A DNA stretch of 64,000 nucleotides from Streptomyces sp. Go-475 (GTDB lineage Bacteria > Actinomycetota > Actinomycetes > Streptomycetales > Streptomycetaceae), in assembly GCF_003330845.1 (NCBI RefSeq), contig NZ_CP026121.1, positions 5,871,501-5,935,500 on the forward strand, in the 5' to 3' direction. The notes under the pieces are model-generated. The model saw nothing but the letters and a program-made list of their open reading frames with translations, ran no database searches and was not told the origin of the DNA. Made by a program: the position numbers and the translations under genes. This document shows positions 1 through 9,379 of this stretch, one piece after another (the stretch's first letter is position 1; each line of letters begins with the position of its first letter).

Positions 1-831
1 CGCGTGATGGGCATCGTCAACGGGACCACCAACTTCATCCTCGACAAGATGGACTCCACGGGGGCGGGCTACCAGGAGGCCCTCGACGAGGCGACCGCGC
101 TCGGCTACGCGGAGGCCGACCCCACCGCCGACGTCGAGGGCTTCGACGCCGCCGCCAAGGCCGCCATCCTGGCCGGCATCGCCTTCCACACGCGCGTGCG
201 CCTCGACGACGTCTACCGCGAGGGCATGACCGAGGTGACGGCGGCCGACTTCGCCTCCGCCAAGGAGATGGGCTGCACCATCAAGCTGCTCGCCATCTGC
301 GAGCGGGCCGCGGACGGCGGGTCCGTCACCGCGCGCGTGCACCCGGCCATGATCCCGCTGAGCCACCCGCTGGCCTCCGTCCGCGGCGCCTACAACGCCG
401 TGTTCGTCGAGTCCGACGCCGCCGGGCAGCTCATGTTCTACGGGCCCGGAGCGGGCGGTTCCCCGACGGCGTCCGCCGTGCTCGGCGACCTCGTCGCCGT
501 CTGCCGCAACCGGATCGGCGGCGCGACCGGACCGGGGGAGTCCGCCTACGCCGCGCTGCCGGTGTCGCCGATGGGCGACGTGGTCACGCGCTACCACATC
601 AGCCTGGACGTGGCCGACAAACCGGGTGTTCTCGCCCAGGTCGCGACCGTTTTCGCCGAGCACGGAGTCTCGATCGATACGGTTCGCCAGCAGGGGAAGG
701 ACGGCGAGGCGTCCCTCGTCGTCGTCACGCACCGCGCGTCCGACGCCGCCCTCACCGGGACCGTCGAGGCGTTGCGCAAGCTCGACACCGTGCGTGGTGT
801 CGCCAGCATCATGCGGGTTGAAGGAGAGTAA
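1..831 (+). CDS. hom: Homoserine dehydrogenase, C-terminal part (5' end outside window)
   Basis: NAD(P)H-dependent enzyme reducing aspartate semialdehyde to homoserine, the branch point to threonine and methionine. The reading frame is open from base 1, so the N-terminal Rossmann domain lies upstream; about 276 residues are visible. The catalytic-domain signature GIVNGTTNFIL appears at the start, followed by ALGYAEADPTADVEGFDAA, which carries conserved active-site carboxylates. The last ~80 residues (from about 590) form an ACT domain with DKPGVLAQVATVFAEHGVSI, the usual site of feedback control by threonine. Only 6 bases separate it from thrC, so the two are surely co-transcribed. Identity is very secure; only the missing 5' part limits the entry. 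Confidence 0.97.
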   Translation, partial: RVMGIVNGTTNFILDKMDSTGAGYQEALDEATALGYAEADPTADVEGFDAAAKAAILAGIAFHTRVRLDDVYREGMTEVTAADFASAKEMGCTIKLLAICERAADGGSVTARVHPAMIPLSHPLASVRGAYNAVFVESDAAGQLMFYGPGAGGSPTASAVLGDLVAVCRNRIGGATGPGESAYAALPVSPMGDVVTRYHISLDVADKPGVLAQVATVFAEHGVSIDTVRQQGKDGEASLVVVTHRASDAALTGTVEALRKLDTVRGVASIMRVEGE

Positions 832-837
832 CCAGCA

Positions 838-1896
838 ATGACCCACCAGTGGCGCGGAATCATCGAGGAGTACCGGGACCGGCTGCCGGTATCCGACACC
901 ACGCCGGTCGTGACGCTCCGCGAGGGCGGCACGCCCCTCGTGCCCGCGCAGGTGCTCTCCGAGCGCACGGGCTGTGAGGTCCACCTCAAGGTGGAGGGCG
1001 CGAACCCGACCGGGTCCTTCAAGGACCGCGGCATGACCATGGCCATCACGCGGGCCAAGGAGGAGGGCGCGCAGGCGGTCATCTGCGCCTCCACCGGCAA
1101 CACGTCGGCCTCCGCCGCCGCGTACGCCGTCCGCGCCGGCATGGTCTGCGCCGTGCTCGTGCCGCAGGGCAAGATCGCGCTCGGCAAGATGGGCCAGGCC
1201 CTCGTGCACGGCGCGAAGATCCTCCAGGTCGACGGCAACTTCGACGACTGCCTCACCCTCGCGCGCGGCCTCAGCGACAACTACCCCGTCGCACTGGTCA
1301 ATTCGGTCAACCCGGTCCGTATCGAGGGCCAGAAGACGGCCTCGTTCGAGATCGTGGACATGCTCGGGGACGCGCCCGACATCCACGTCCTGCCGGTGGG
1401 CAACGCGGGCAACATCACGGCCTATTGGAAGGGCTACAAGGAGTACGCCGCCGACGGCGTCGCCACGAAGACCCCCCGCATGTGGGGATTCCAGGCCTCC
1501 GGTTCCGCGCCCCTCGTGCGCGGCGAGGTCGTCAAGGACCCCTCGACCATCGCCACCGCCATCCGCATCGGCAACCCGGCGTCCTGGCAGTACGCGATCG
1601 CCGCGCGCGACGAGTCGGGCGGCTCCATCGACGAGGTGACGGACCGTGAGATCCTGCGCGCCTACCGGCTGTTGGCCTCGCAGGAGGGCGTCTTCGTCGA
1701 GCCCGCGTCCGCCGCGTCCGTCGCCGGTCTGCTGAAGGCCGCCGAGCAGGGCAAGGTCGACCCGGGCCAGCGCATCGTGTGCACGGTCACCGGCAACGGG
1801 CTGAAGGACCCCGACTGGGCCGTCGCCGGTGCTCCGCAGCCGGTCACCGTCCCCGTCGACGCGGCGGCCGCGGCGGAGCGCCTGGGTCTCGTCTGA
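838..1896 (+). CDS. thrC: Threonine synthase
   Basis: PLP-dependent enzyme converting O-phosphohomoserine to threonine, the last step of threonine biosynthesis. It has 352 residues, the short fold-type II form usual in actinobacteria. The PLP-binding lysine is Lys62 in [11 protein letters not shown]; the glycine-rich phosphate loop is [14 protein letters not shown], and [15 protein letters not shown] is typical of the family. The ATG start follows hom by 6 bases and has a GGAGAG ribosome site just upstream, so translation is likely coupled. The third pathway gene, thrB, follows after an unusually long 360-base spacer. Confidence 0.97.
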   Translation: MTHQWRGIIEEYRDRLPVSDTTPVVTLREGGTPLVPAQVLSERTGCEVHLKVEGANPTGSFKDRGMTMAITRAKEEGAQAVICASTGNTSASAAAYAVRAGMVCAVLVPQGKIALGKMGQALVHGAKILQVDGNFDDCLTLARGLSDNYPVALVNSVNPVRIEGQKTASFEIVDMLGDAPDIHVLPVGNAGNITAYWKGYKEYAADGVATKTPRMWGFQASGSAPLVRGEVVKDPSTIATAIRIGNPASWQYAIAARDESGGSIDEVTDREILRAYRLLASQEGVFVEPASAASVAGLLKAAEQGKVDPGQRIVCTVTGNGLKDPDWAVAGAPQPVTVPVDAAAAAERLGLV

Positions 1897-2256
1897 CGGC
1901 GCTCGAACCGGCCTGACGTGCGCCGACGCACCGAGCGCCGGTGTCACGCCCGACACGTTCCGGCGTAAGACGGCGCCGGGCCGGGGAGAATCCCTACGGG
2001 GGGTGCACAGGGGGCTTACGACACGCATCGTGCGCCTCCTGTGCGCCCTATGTCGCCACAGAACCTTCCTTCGATAGGCTGTACTGAACCCGCCCGCCGC
2101 ATATGCCTCCGCATGGAGCGGTTCCGCGCCGTCTCCACGGCCGGGACAGCGGCCGGCCACCCCGGTCGGCAGCGGCCCCCCGGGTTCTCGTACGTCATCG
2201 AATGTCCGTTGACCGTCATTCGACAATCACCGCAGCTCAAGGAGAGTCATCGAGCG
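1897..2256 (+). promoter_or_regulatory. 360-base spacer between thrC and thrB
   Basis: No convincing coding frame. The second half is less GC-rich than its surroundings. A TAGGCT hexamer at 2075-2080 resembles a Streptomyces -10 box, and a TTGACC at 2209-2214 resembles a -35 box, but neither has a properly spaced partner. The spacer ends in an excellent ribosome site (AAGGAGAG, 2239-2246) for thrB. Its length suggests thrB has its own promoter, which is inference only. Confidence 0.4.
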
Positions 2257-3174
2257 ATGGCCGGTCCAGCGTTCCGCGCCGCCGCCGTCCGGGTGCGCGT
2301 CCCCGCCACCAGCGCCAACCTCGGCCCGGGCTTCGACGCCCTCGGCCTGGCGCTGGGCTTGTACGACGACGTGGTCGTCCGGGTGGCCGACTCCGGGCTG
2401 CACATCGACATCGCGGGTGAGGGCAGCGAGACGCTCCCCCGTGACGAGCAGCACCTTCTCGTGCGTTCCCTGCGTACCGCCTTCGATCTGCTGGGCGGAC
2501 AGCCGCGCGGCCTGGAAATCGTCTGCGCCAACCGCATTCCGCACGGCCGGGGCCTGGGCTCCTCCTCGGCCGCCATCTGCGCCGGCATCGTCGCCGCCCG
2601 CGCCGTGACCATAGGCGCCGAGGCCAAGCTCGACGACACGGCGCTGCTGGAGCTCGCCACCGAGATCGAGGGCCACCCCGACAACGTCGCCGCGTGCCTG
2701 CTGGGCGGCTTCACGCTGTCCTGGATGGAGGGCGGCGCGGCCCGCGCGATCAGGATGGACCCCGCCGATTCCATCGTTCCGGTGGTTTTCGTGCCCGGAA
2801 AGCCGGTACTCACCGAGACGGCGCGCGGCCTGCTCCCGCGCACCGTTCCGCACGTCGACGCGGCCACCAACGCCGGCCGGGCCGCCCTGCTCGTCGAGGC
2901 CCTGACCAGGCGCCCCGAGCTGCTGCTTCCCGCCACCGAGGACCGTCTGCACCAGGAGTACCGCGCCCCGGCCATGCCGGAGAGCGCGGCGCTGGTGGAG
3001 CGGCTGCGGAGCGACGGCATCCCCGCGGTCATCTCCGGCGCCGGGCCGACGGTCATGGCGCTGGCCGACGCGGACACCGCCGACAAGGTCGAGGCCCTGG
3101 CCGGCGCGGACTGGGCCGCGAACCGGCTGAGCCTCGACGCGTACGGCGCGAGCGTGCTTCCGCTCGCGACCTGA
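2257..3174 (+). CDS. thrB: Homoserine kinase
   Basis: GHMP-family kinase phosphorylating homoserine to O-phosphohomoserine, the substrate of the neighbouring thrC. The chosen ATG at 2257 sits about 10 bases after AAGGAGAG and gives 305 residues, the normal size. The frame is open further upstream (to 2041), but that part is not homologous-looking and lacks a ribosome site. The ATP-binding motif PHGRGLGSSSAA is clear, as are the N-terminal VPATSANLGPGFD signature of GHMP kinases and the C-terminal glycine-rich segment SGAGPTVMAL. It completes the hom-thrC-thrB threonine set. Confidence 0.97.
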   Translation: MAGPAFRAAAVRVRVPATSANLGPGFDALGLALGLYDDVVVRVADSGLHIDIAGEGSETLPRDEQHLLVRSLRTAFDLLGGQPRGLEIVCANRIPHGRGLGSSSAAICAGIVAARAVTIGAEAKLDDTALLELATEIEGHPDNVAACLLGGFTLSWMEGGAARAIRMDPADSIVPVVFVPGKPVLTETARGLLPRTVPHVDAATNAGRAALLVEALTRRPELLLPATEDRLHQEYRAPAMPESAALVERLRSDGIPAVISGAGPTVMALADADTADKVEALAGADWAANRLSLDAYGASVLPLAT

Positions 3175-3573
3175 CACACGCTTGCCGGAATTGGAGAGGG
3201 GGAATGTTTGTTGGATCCGGTAGTGTTAACCTCAAGTCTGCACCCGACCCCACCATGGCGAGGTGCCTCGTGTCCCCGTCCGGGACAGACATTCTTCCGG
3301 GAGCCCCCCAAGCCGCACTGTGTTCCGTACGTCGGACCGTACGCCGTACGAGGACACTGAGCGGGCCGCAGGGCACGCTCCGGAACCGGTGCTACCACGC
3401 CGCGTGACACTGACACTGGGTGCCACGACTCAAGGAAGCGCCATCACCAGATTCCTCCGCCGCTTAGGCGGACCACCGCCCCGGCACGGTTCACACCACA
3501 CGGACCGAAGCCGGACAGCACAACCGGTCGCCGAGCCAGACAGGCCGACGTCCGCTCCAGGGAAGGACCCTTC
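3175..3573 (+). promoter_or_regulatory. Long 5' leader and promoter region of rho
   Basis: About 400 bases without a plausible gene. The first 50 bases are relatively AT-rich and contain TAGTGTTAACC (3221-3231), a likely promoter core. The rest is a long leader with repeated GTACG words (around 3327-3350) that can pair with one another. Long leaders upstream of rho are common because Rho limits its own synthesis by premature termination; that this leader does so is inferred. The rho start is preceded by GGAAGGA (3561-3567). Confidence 0.5.
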
Positions 3574-5589
3574 GTGAGCGACACCACCGATCTGATGGGC
3601 GCACGTGTCGAGGAGACCGCTGCCGCGCCCGCCACGGACGCCTCCGCGCCTGCCACCGGTGCCGGCTCCCGGCGGCGCCGCGGTACCGGCCTCGAGGGCA
3701 TGGTGCTGGCCGAGCTGCAGCAGGTCGCATCCGGCCTCGGCATCAGGGGCACCGCGCGCATGCGCAAGAGCCAGCTGATCGAGGTCATCAAGGAGGCGCA
3801 GGCGTCCGGCGGCGCCGCTCCGGCCGCGAAGGCCGACGCCCCCGCCGAGACCAAGCCCAAGCGCCGCGCCACCTCCCGGGCCCGTACGGGCGACAACGGT
3901 GAGAAGGCCGAGAAGAAGGCGGACGCGAAGGAGGCCCCCGAGGCCCCCGCGGAGAAGGCCGAGAAGGCCACGGCCCAGCAGCAGATCGAGATCCCCGGCC
4001 AGCCGGCCTCCGACGACGCTCCGTCCGAGCGCCGCCGTCGCCGCGCCACCGCCGATGCCGGATCCCCTGCTTCCGCTCCCGAGACGGTCGCCGCCGAGGC
4101 GAAGAGCGAGCCCAAGGCCGAGACGCCGGCGCAGCAGCAGTCCCAGGGCAACGAGGCCAAGTCCGACGGGGACGGCGAGGGCCGTCGCCGTGACCGCCGG
4201 GACCGCGGCCGGGACCGCGACCGCGACCGTGACCGCCGTGGCGGCAAGGGCGACGACCAGCAGGGCGGCGGTCGCCAGGACCGCGGCCAGCAGCAGAACC
4301 AGCAGGGCGGCGGCCGCCAGGACCGTGGGCAGCAGCAGGACGACGACGACTTCGAGGGCGGCCGTCGCGGCCGTCGCGGGCGTTACCGAGACCGCCGGGG
4401 CCGTCGCGGCCGCGACGACATGGCCACCGAGCCGCAGATCAACGAGGACGACGTCCTGATCCCCGTCGCGGGCATCCTGGACATCCTCGACAACTACGCC
4501 TTCATCCGCACGTCCGGCTACCTGCCCGGCCCGAACGACGTGTACGTCTCCCTCGCCCAGGTCCGCAAGAACGGCCTGCGCAAGGGCGACCACATCACCG
4601 GTGCGGTGCGGCAGCCCAAGGAAGGCGAGCGGCGCGAGAAGTTCAACGCGCTGGTCCGCCTGGACTCCGTCAACGGCATGGCGCCCGAACACGGCCGCGG
4701 CCGCCCGGAGTTCAACAAGCTCACCCCGCTGTACCCGCAGGACCGCCTCCGCCTGGAGACGGACCCGGGCGTGCTCACCACCCGCATCATCGACCTCGTG
4801 TCGCCGATCGGTAAGGGCCAGCGCGGTCTGATCGTGGCCCCGCCGAAGACCGGCAAGACCATGATCATGCAGGCGATCGCCAACGCGATCACGCACAACA
4901 ACCCCGAGTGCCACCTGATGGTCGTCCTGGTCGACGAGCGTCCGGAAGAGGTCACCGACATGCAGCGGTCGGTGAAGGGCGAGGTCATCTCCTCGACCTT
5001 CGACCGCCCCGCCGAGGACCACACCACCGTCGCCGAGCTGGCCATCGAGCGCGCCAAGCGCCTGGTGGAGCTGGGTCACGACGTGGTCGTGCTGCTCGAC
5101 TCGATCACGCGTCTGGGCCGTGCGTACAACCTCGCCGCCCCGGCCTCCGGCCGCATCCTGTCCGGTGGTGTCGACTCGACGGCGCTGTACCCGCCGAAGC
5201 GCTTCTTCGGTGCCGCGCGGAACATCGAGGACGGCGGCTCGCTCACCATCCTCGCCACCGCGCTGGTGGACACCGGGTCCCGCATGGACGAGGTGATCTT
5301 CGAGGAGTTCAAGGGCACCGGCAACATGGAGCTCAAGCTCGACCGGAAGCTCGCCGACAAGCGCATCTTCCCGGCGGTGGACGTCGACGCGTCCGGCACG
5401 CGTAAGGAAGAGATCCTGCTCGGCAGCGAGGAGCTGGGCATCGTCTGGAAGCTGCGCCGGGTGCTGCACGCGCTCGACCAGCAGCAGGCGATCGAGCTGC
5501 TGCTCGACAAGATGAAGCAGACGAAGTCGAACGTCGAGTTCCTGATGCAGATCCAGAAGACGACGCCGACGCCCGGTAACGGCGACTAG
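3574..5589 (+). CDS. rho: Transcription termination factor Rho with long N-terminal insert
   Basis: Hexameric RNA-dependent ATPase/translocase that ends transcription. It has 671 residues against about 420 in E. coli. After the N-terminal Rho-N helix region ([18 protein letters not shown]) comes a ~210-residue low-complexity insert, first Ala/Glu/Lys-rich and then Arg/Asp/Gln/Gly-rich (two near-repeats of [12 protein letters not shown]). Such inserts are typical of actinobacterial Rho and bind RNA. The primary RNA-binding cold-shock fold follows from about residue 290, then the RecA-like motor with Walker [10 protein letters not shown] and Walker [20 protein letters not shown] start at 3574. 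It is a single-gene unit closed by a strong hairpin. Confidence 0.97.
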   Translation: MSDTTDLMGARVEETAAAPATDASAPATGAGSRRRRGTGLEGMVLAELQQVASGLGIRGTARMRKSQLIEVIKEAQASGGAAPAAKADAPAETKPKRRATSRARTGDNGEKAEKKADAKEAPEAPAEKAEKATAQQQIEIPGQPASDDAPSERRRRRATADAGSPASAPETVAAEAKSEPKAETPAQQQSQGNEAKSDGDGEGRRRDRRDRGRDRDRDRDRRGGKGDDQQGGGRQDRGQQQNQQGGGRQDRGQQQDDDDFEGGRRGRRGRYRDRRGRRGRDDMATEPQINEDDVLIPVAGILDILDNYAFIRTSGYLPGPNDVYVSLAQVRKNGLRKGDHITGAVRQPKEGERREKFNALVRLDSVNGMAPEHGRGRPEFNKLTPLYPQDRLRLETDPGVLTTRIIDLVSPIGKGQRGLIVAPPKTGKTMIMQAIANAITHNNPECHLMVVLVDERPEEVTDMQRSVKGEVISSTFDRPAEDHTTVAELAIERAKRLVELGHDVVVLLDSITRLGRAYNLAAPASGRILSGGVDSTALYPPKRFFGAARNIEDGGSLTILATALVDTGSRMDEVIFEEFKGTGNMELKLDRKLADKRIFPAVDVDASGTRKEEILLGSEELGIVWKLRRVLHALDQQQAIELLLDKMKQTKSNVEFLMQIQKTTPTPGNGD

Positions 5590-5607
5590 TCGTCGACGCA
5601 GTCCCTC

Positions 5608-5650
5608 GAAGGGCCGTTTCTCGCCACCCAGTGACGAGAAACGGCCCTTC
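5608..5650 (+). terminator. Rho-gene terminator, 16-bp perfect stem
   Basis: Bases 5608-5623 and 5635-5650 are perfect reverse complements (GAAGGGCCGTTTCTCG and its complement) with an 11-base loop, starting 19 bases after the rho stop. No long T-run follows, as is usual in Streptomyces. The stem itself contains TTTC/GAAA, so it has some U-rich character. Confidence 0.85.
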
Positions 5651-5713
5651 GGCGCAGAAGGGAACGGGCACTTCCAGTTGCCCCTCCACCTTTGCACCCC
5701 TGGGGGGACCTTC

Positions 5714-7519
5714 TTGCACACGTCCATGTCCGGCGCCGGTCGTCACAGACGCCGGATACGCCTCGCCCTGCCTCTCGGAGCCCTGGGCGTCGCCGCTGCG
5801 CTGGCCGCCGCGCTGCTGACCTCGTCCGCCGACGCCGCCACGCCGCTGCCGCAGCCCACGGTCAAGCCCGCCACCAGCTCCCCGTCACTCGCCGAGCTGG
5901 AGAAGCGCGTCGCCGGCGCCATGGCCGGTGACGACACCGCCGGGAAGACCAGCAAGGCCTCGCTCAGCGCCGGCACCACCACGAGCCGCATCGACCCGAA
6001 GGTCATCGGCGGCACCGACACCACCATCACCTCGGCCCCGTGGATGGCGCAGCTCCACTACTACGACGACCGCGGCACCTCCAGCACGAGCGACGACATC
6101 GGCTTCTTCTGCGGCGGCGCCGTGGTCGCGCCGACGAAGATCCTCACCGCCGCGCACTGCGTCAAGGGCTACGACTGGCACGCCAACGGCGCCGTCGTCA
6201 CCGGCACCTCCCAGCTGCCCTCCGCCGACGGCACCGACCTGCACGGCGGCACCGTCACCGGCGTCTGGCGGCAGTGGAACCACCCCTCGTACAACGCGAC
6301 GACCATCGACAACGACATCGCGGTGCTCACCCTGCCCGTCCCGGTGAAGGCCACGCCGATCCGCATGACGACGTCCGGGGACACCGCCTCCTACGCGGCC
6401 GGCACCAGCGCCCGGCTCTACGGCTGGGGCCGCACCAGCTCCACCAGCGACGACATCTCCGAGACGCTGAAGACGGCCACGCTGCCGATCCAGTCCGACA
6501 CCACCTGCGCGGGCTACTACGGCGGGGACTTCATCAAGGGCCACATGGTCTGCGCCGGCCCGCCCGCCACCGGCAGCGACACCGGCACCACCTCCGCCTG
6601 CAACGGCGACTCCGGCGGCCCGCTGGTCGTCAACAACCGCATCGTCGGTGTCGTGTCCTGGGGCGTGACCGACTGCGTCGAGAAGGGCGCCTACAGCGTC
6701 TTCAGCAAGGTCAGCACGTATGTCGGCGCCGCCTACCCGCGGCTCGACGACACCAACGTCAACGGCGACCACAAGGCCGACCTGTGGGTGCGCAACGCCT
6801 CCACCAAGACCGGCTACTCCAAGAACTCCAACGGCACCTCCTTCGCCGCCCGTGAGTCCTGGGGCAACTGGAACGGCGTCAACCTCGTCCTGCAGACCGA
6901 CCTCGACCGCGACGGCTACCAGGACCTGGTCTACCGGGTCAGCTCCACCGGCGACGTCTACTGGACGCACTACGTCATCTCCAGCGGCACCTGGTCCACC
7001 CAGCAGATCGCCGACAACTGGGCGACCCGCACCCGCATCATCACCCCCGGTGACGTCACCGGCGACTACCTGCCCGACCTGCTCTCGGTCGACTCGGCGG
7101 GCGTGCTGTGGATCTACCCGGGCAAGGGCAACGGCACCTTCGCCCCGCGCGTGAAGGTCGGCTCCGGCTGGAACCAGTACAACTCCGTGCGCGGCCACGG
7201 CGACTTCACCGGGGACGGCAAGACGGACCTGATCGCCCGCAGCAAGACGGGCGGTTACATCTACCTGTACAAGGGCACCGGCAAGGCCGGCACCGGTGCG
7301 TTCTCCGGCCGGATCAAGGTCCGCACCTGGAGCAGCACGACGTACAACGCCTTCGACGCGGTCGGCGACATCACCGGCGACGGCAAGGCCGACTTCCTGG
7401 CCCGCACCCCCGGCGGCACGCTCTACCTGTACAAGGGCACCGGCAAGGCCACCAGCGAGATCTTTGCCACAAGGCAGTCCGTGGGCACCGATTTCAAGCA
7501 GTACGACATCTTCGGCTGA
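5714..7519 (+). CDS. Secreted trypsin-like serine protease with FG-GAP/VCBS repeats
   Basis: Predicted extracellular protease of the chymotrypsin family (S1). The TTG at 5714 is chosen because GGGGGGACC lies just upstream; an in-frame ATG at 5726 is the alternative. An Arg-rich n-region and an Ala/Leu-rich core ending near SADA form a signal peptide. A ~60-residue propeptide-like segment precedes VIGGTD, the usual mature N-terminus of S1 enzymes. The catalytic triad is His148 (LTAAHC), Asp201 (DNDIAVL) and Ser300 (CNGDSGGP). The C-terminal ~260 residues carry repeats of the type D-x-(N/D)-G-D-x-x-x-D-L (for example DFTGDGKTDLIAR and DITGDGKADFLAR), an FG-GAP/VCBS beta-propeller that binds calcium and possibly ligands. 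It is flanked by terminators on both sides, so it is monocistronic. Confidence 0.9.
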   Translation: MHTSMSGAGRHRRRIRLALPLGALGVAAALAAALLTSSADAATPLPQPTVKPATSSPSLAELEKRVAGAMAGDDTAGKTSKASLSAGTTTSRIDPKVIGGTDTTITSAPWMAQLHYYDDRGTSSTSDDIGFFCGGAVVAPTKILTAAHCVKGYDWHANGAVVTGTSQLPSADGTDLHGGTVTGVWRQWNHPSYNATTIDNDIAVLTLPVPVKATPIRMTTSGDTASYAAGTSARLYGWGRTSSTSDDISETLKTATLPIQSDTTCAGYYGGDFIKGHMVCAGPPATGSDTGTTSACNGDSGGPLVVNNRIVGVVSWGVTDCVEKGAYSVFSKVSTYVGAAYPRLDDTNVNGDHKADLWVRNASTKTGYSKNSNGTSFAARESWGNWNGVNLVLQTDLDRDGYQDLVYRVSSTGDVYWTHYVISSGTWSTQQIADNWATRTRIITPGDVTGDYLPDLLSVDSAGVLWIYPGKGNGTFAPRVKVGSGWNQYNSVRGHGDFTGDGKTDLIARSKTGGYIYLYKGTGKAGTGAFSGRIKVRTWSSTTYNAFDAVGDITGDGKADFLARTPGGTLYLYKGTGKATSEIFATRQSVGTDFKQYDIFG

Positions 7520-7557
7520 AACCGCAGGTGAGGGAGGTATACCTCGCCGTTATGAAC

Positions 7558-7598
7558 ACGGACCGTGTCCACCGCCGCACGCGGCGGGCACGGTCCGT
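7558..7598 (+). terminator. Terminator after the protease gene
   Basis: ACGGACCGTG (7558-7567) pairs perfectly with CACGGTCCGT (7589-7598). The stem extends inward through CCGCCG (7572-7577) and CGGCGG (7582-7587), leaving a CACG loop. It lies about 40 bases after the protease stop. Confidence 0.8.
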
Positions 7599-7725
7599 TG
7601 TGCAACCCTTTCCCGAGTTTCTCCGTCTGACCAGGCGGAGCGACGATGGTGCGAGGAAGGGTTCGGCCGACCACGCCTGGCACTGACCGCAGGGGGTAAC
7701 CGACCGTAGACGAGCTGAGGAGCCC

Positions 7726-8862
7726 ATGTCTGCCGAGAGCACGCCGGGCCCGGGCATACCGGGCGAGACCGGCACCACCGGAGCACGTCACCGCGCCAAG
7801 GGCCGCCGCCGCAAGCCCCGCAAGCGCCACAAGGGCATGATGATCATGGGCTGGACCGCCGCGGGCATCGTCGTCCTGGGGGGCACGGGCGTCGGGTACG
7901 TGTACTTCAAGCTCAACGGCAACCTCAAGAGCGTCGACATCGACCAGGCGCTCGGCACCGACCGCCCCAAGAAGGCCGACAACGGCTCCGAGAACATCCT
8001 GGTCCTCGGCTCCGACACCCGCGCCGGCGGCAACAAGAAGCTCGGCGGCGGCACCGACGACGGCAGCGCCCGCTCGGACACGGCGATGATCGTGCACGTC
8101 TACAAGGGCCACAAGAAGGCCAGCGTGGTCTCCATCCCGCGCGACACCCTCATCGACCGCCCCGCCTGCACGGACACCAAGGGCAACGAGTACCCCGCGG
8201 CCAACGGCGTGATGTTCAACTCCGCCTACTCCACCGGCGGGGCCGCCTGCGCCGTGAAGACCGTCGAGTCGATCACCGATCTGCGCATGGACCACTACCT
8301 GGAGGTCGACTTCGCCGGCTTCCAGAAGCTCATCGACGACCTCGGCGGCGTCGAGGTCACCACGACGAAGAGCATCGACGACCCCGACAGCCACCTGAAG
8401 CTCAAGGCCGGCACCCACAGACTCGACGGCGAGCAGGCCCTCGGCCTGGTCCGCACCCGGCACGGCGTCGGCGACGGCTCCGACCTCGGCCGCATCCAGC
8501 TCCAGCAGGCCTTCATCAAGGCCCTGGTCAACCAGGTCAAGGACGTCGGCGTCTTCACCAACCCCAAGAAGCTGCTCGACCTCGCGGAAACCGCGACCAA
8601 GACCGTGACCACCGACTCCGACCTCGGCTCGGTCAACAAGCTCGCGTCCTTCGCGAGCGGCCTGCAGGGCATCAGCCCCGCCAACATGCACATGGTCACC
8701 ATGCCGGTCGAGTACGACCCGGCCGACCCCAACCGCGTCCTCCTCCAGAAGAAGAAGGCCGACCAGATCTGGAAGGCCCTGGCGAACGACGAGCCGATCC
8801 CGAAGAGCGCGACGAAGGGCACGGCGACCGGCGAGGCCAAGGGCGTCGTCAGCAGCTCCTGA
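7726..8862 (+). CDS. LytR-CpsA-Psr (LCP) family glycopolymer transferase
   Basis: LCP proteins move lipid-linked glycopolymers (teichoic acid or other secondary wall polymers) onto peptidoglycan outside the membrane. It has 378 residues. A basic N-terminal tail (residues 20-38, Arg/Lys-rich) is followed by one membrane segment (about 40-60, [17 protein letters not shown]), then an extracytoplasmic LCP domain with [20 protein letters not shown] and [22 protein letters not shown], whose Arg and Asp residues bind the polyprenyl pyrophosphate head group. ATG start with GAGGAG upstream. It stands alone between terminators. The exact polymer cannot be told from sequence. Confidence 0.93.
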   Translation: MSAESTPGPGIPGETGTTGARHRAKGRRRKPRKRHKGMMIMGWTAAGIVVLGGTGVGYVYFKLNGNLKSVDIDQALGTDRPKKADNGSENILVLGSDTRAGGNKKLGGGTDDGSARSDTAMIVHVYKGHKKASVVSIPRDTLIDRPACTDTKGNEYPAANGVMFNSAYSTGGAACAVKTVESITDLRMDHYLEVDFAGFQKLIDDLGGVEVTTTKSIDDPDSHLKLKAGTHRLDGEQALGLVRTRHGVGDGSDLGRIQLQQAFIKALVNQVKDVGVFTNPKKLLDLAETATKTVTTDSDLGSVNKLASFASGLQGISPANMHMVTMPVEYDPADPNRVLLQKKKADQIWKALANDEPIPKSATKGTATGEAKGVVSSS

Positions 8863-8865
8863 GGG

Positions 8866-8910
8866 CCGCGCCCCAAAGGGGCGCGGGGAACCGCGCGAGC
8901 AACCACGAAC
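8866..8910. repeat. Dispersed Streptomyces GGGGCGCGGGGAAC-type element with hairpin
   Basis: CCGCGCCCC (8866-8874) pairs with GGGGCGCGG (8878-8886), followed by GGAACCGCGCGAGCAACCACG. This wording matches a very common intergenic repeat of Streptomyces genomes (from memory). Placed 3 bases after the LCP stop, it probably also acts as that gene's terminator. Confidence 0.65.
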
Positions 8911-8918
8911 GACCCGCG

Positions 8919-8945
8919 GGGAACAAACGACGGCAACCCCCGGTT
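8919..8945 (+). promoter_or_regulatory. SigR-type promoter of rpmE (GGGAAC-N18-GTT)
   Basis: GGGAAC at 8919-8924 and GTT at 8943-8945 are separated by exactly 18 bases, matching the established SigR consensus (GGGAAT/C-N18-GTT) for the disulfide-stress sigma factor of Streptomyces. It lies about 105 bases upstream of rpmE. As I recall, rpmE is a known SigR-regulon member in S. coelicolor, which supports the call. Confidence 0.75.
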
Positions 8946-9049
8946 TTGGGGGATGGCCCCAGTCCTGGCAGACTGGTACGTCGGCTCCGGTTCACGCTCC
9001 CGCACCCCGCGGCAGCGACCCGGCGCCCTCCCGAAACCTAGGAGACACC

Positions 9050-9271
9050 TTGAAGCGCGACATCCACCCCGAGTACGTCGAGACGCAGGTCAGCTGCACC
9101 TGCGGCGCGTCGTTCACCACGCGCAGCACCATCGAGTCCGGCACCATCCGGGCCGACGTCTGCTCCGAGTGCCACCCGTTCTACACGGGCAAGCAGAAGA
9201 TCCTCGACACCGGTGGCCGTGTGGCCCGCTTCGAGGCCCGCTTCGGCAAGGCCGCCGGCTCCAAGAAGTAG
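9050..9271 (+). CDS. rpmE: Ribosomal protein L31, zinc-binding form
   Basis: Small protein of the large ribosomal subunit at the central protuberance. It has 73 residues from a TTG start behind the ribosome site TAGGAGA. The cysteines are CTC at 16-18 and C37xxC40, the zinc-binding C+ type of L31, in contrast to the zinc-free paralogue made under zinc starvation. The protein begins [14 protein letters not shown], typical of the family. It is preceded by a SigR-type promoter and followed by a terminator before prfA, so supply of this zinc protein may respond to thiol stress. Confidence 0.97.
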   Translation: MKRDIHPEYVETQVSCTCGASFTTRSTIESGTIRADVCSECHPFYTGKQKILDTGGRVARFEARFGKAAGSKK

Positions 9272-9284
9272 CGAGCCCCGAACC

Positions 9285-9336
9285 GCCGGTCCACGGAAGC
9301 GCCCCCTTCACCGGGCGCTCCGGGACCGGCGTTTTT
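9285..9336 (+). terminator. Intrinsic terminator between rpmE and prfA
   Basis: GCCGGTCC (9285-9292) pairs with GGACCGGC (9323-9330). An inner stem of GGAAGCGCCC (9295-9304) with GGGCGCTCC (9313-9321, one bulged A) lengthens it. A run of five T follows at 9332-9336. It is one of the few classical Rho-independent terminators in this window. Confidence 0.85.
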
Positions 9337-9379
9337 GGTCGCCCGCCCCTTCACCCCCGCCCGCACACAGGAGCCCAAG

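Noticed and set aside
2041..2256. Extended N-terminus of thrB starting at 2041
   Set aside because: The extra 72 codons do not look like a GHMP kinase and lack a ribosome site; ATG 2257 follows AAGGAGAG at good spacing.
3430..5727. Long minus-strand open frame opposite rho (765 codons)
   Set aside because: Its composition is the low-complexity mirror of the rho coding strand, with no family motif and no ribosome site; rho on the plus strand is certain.
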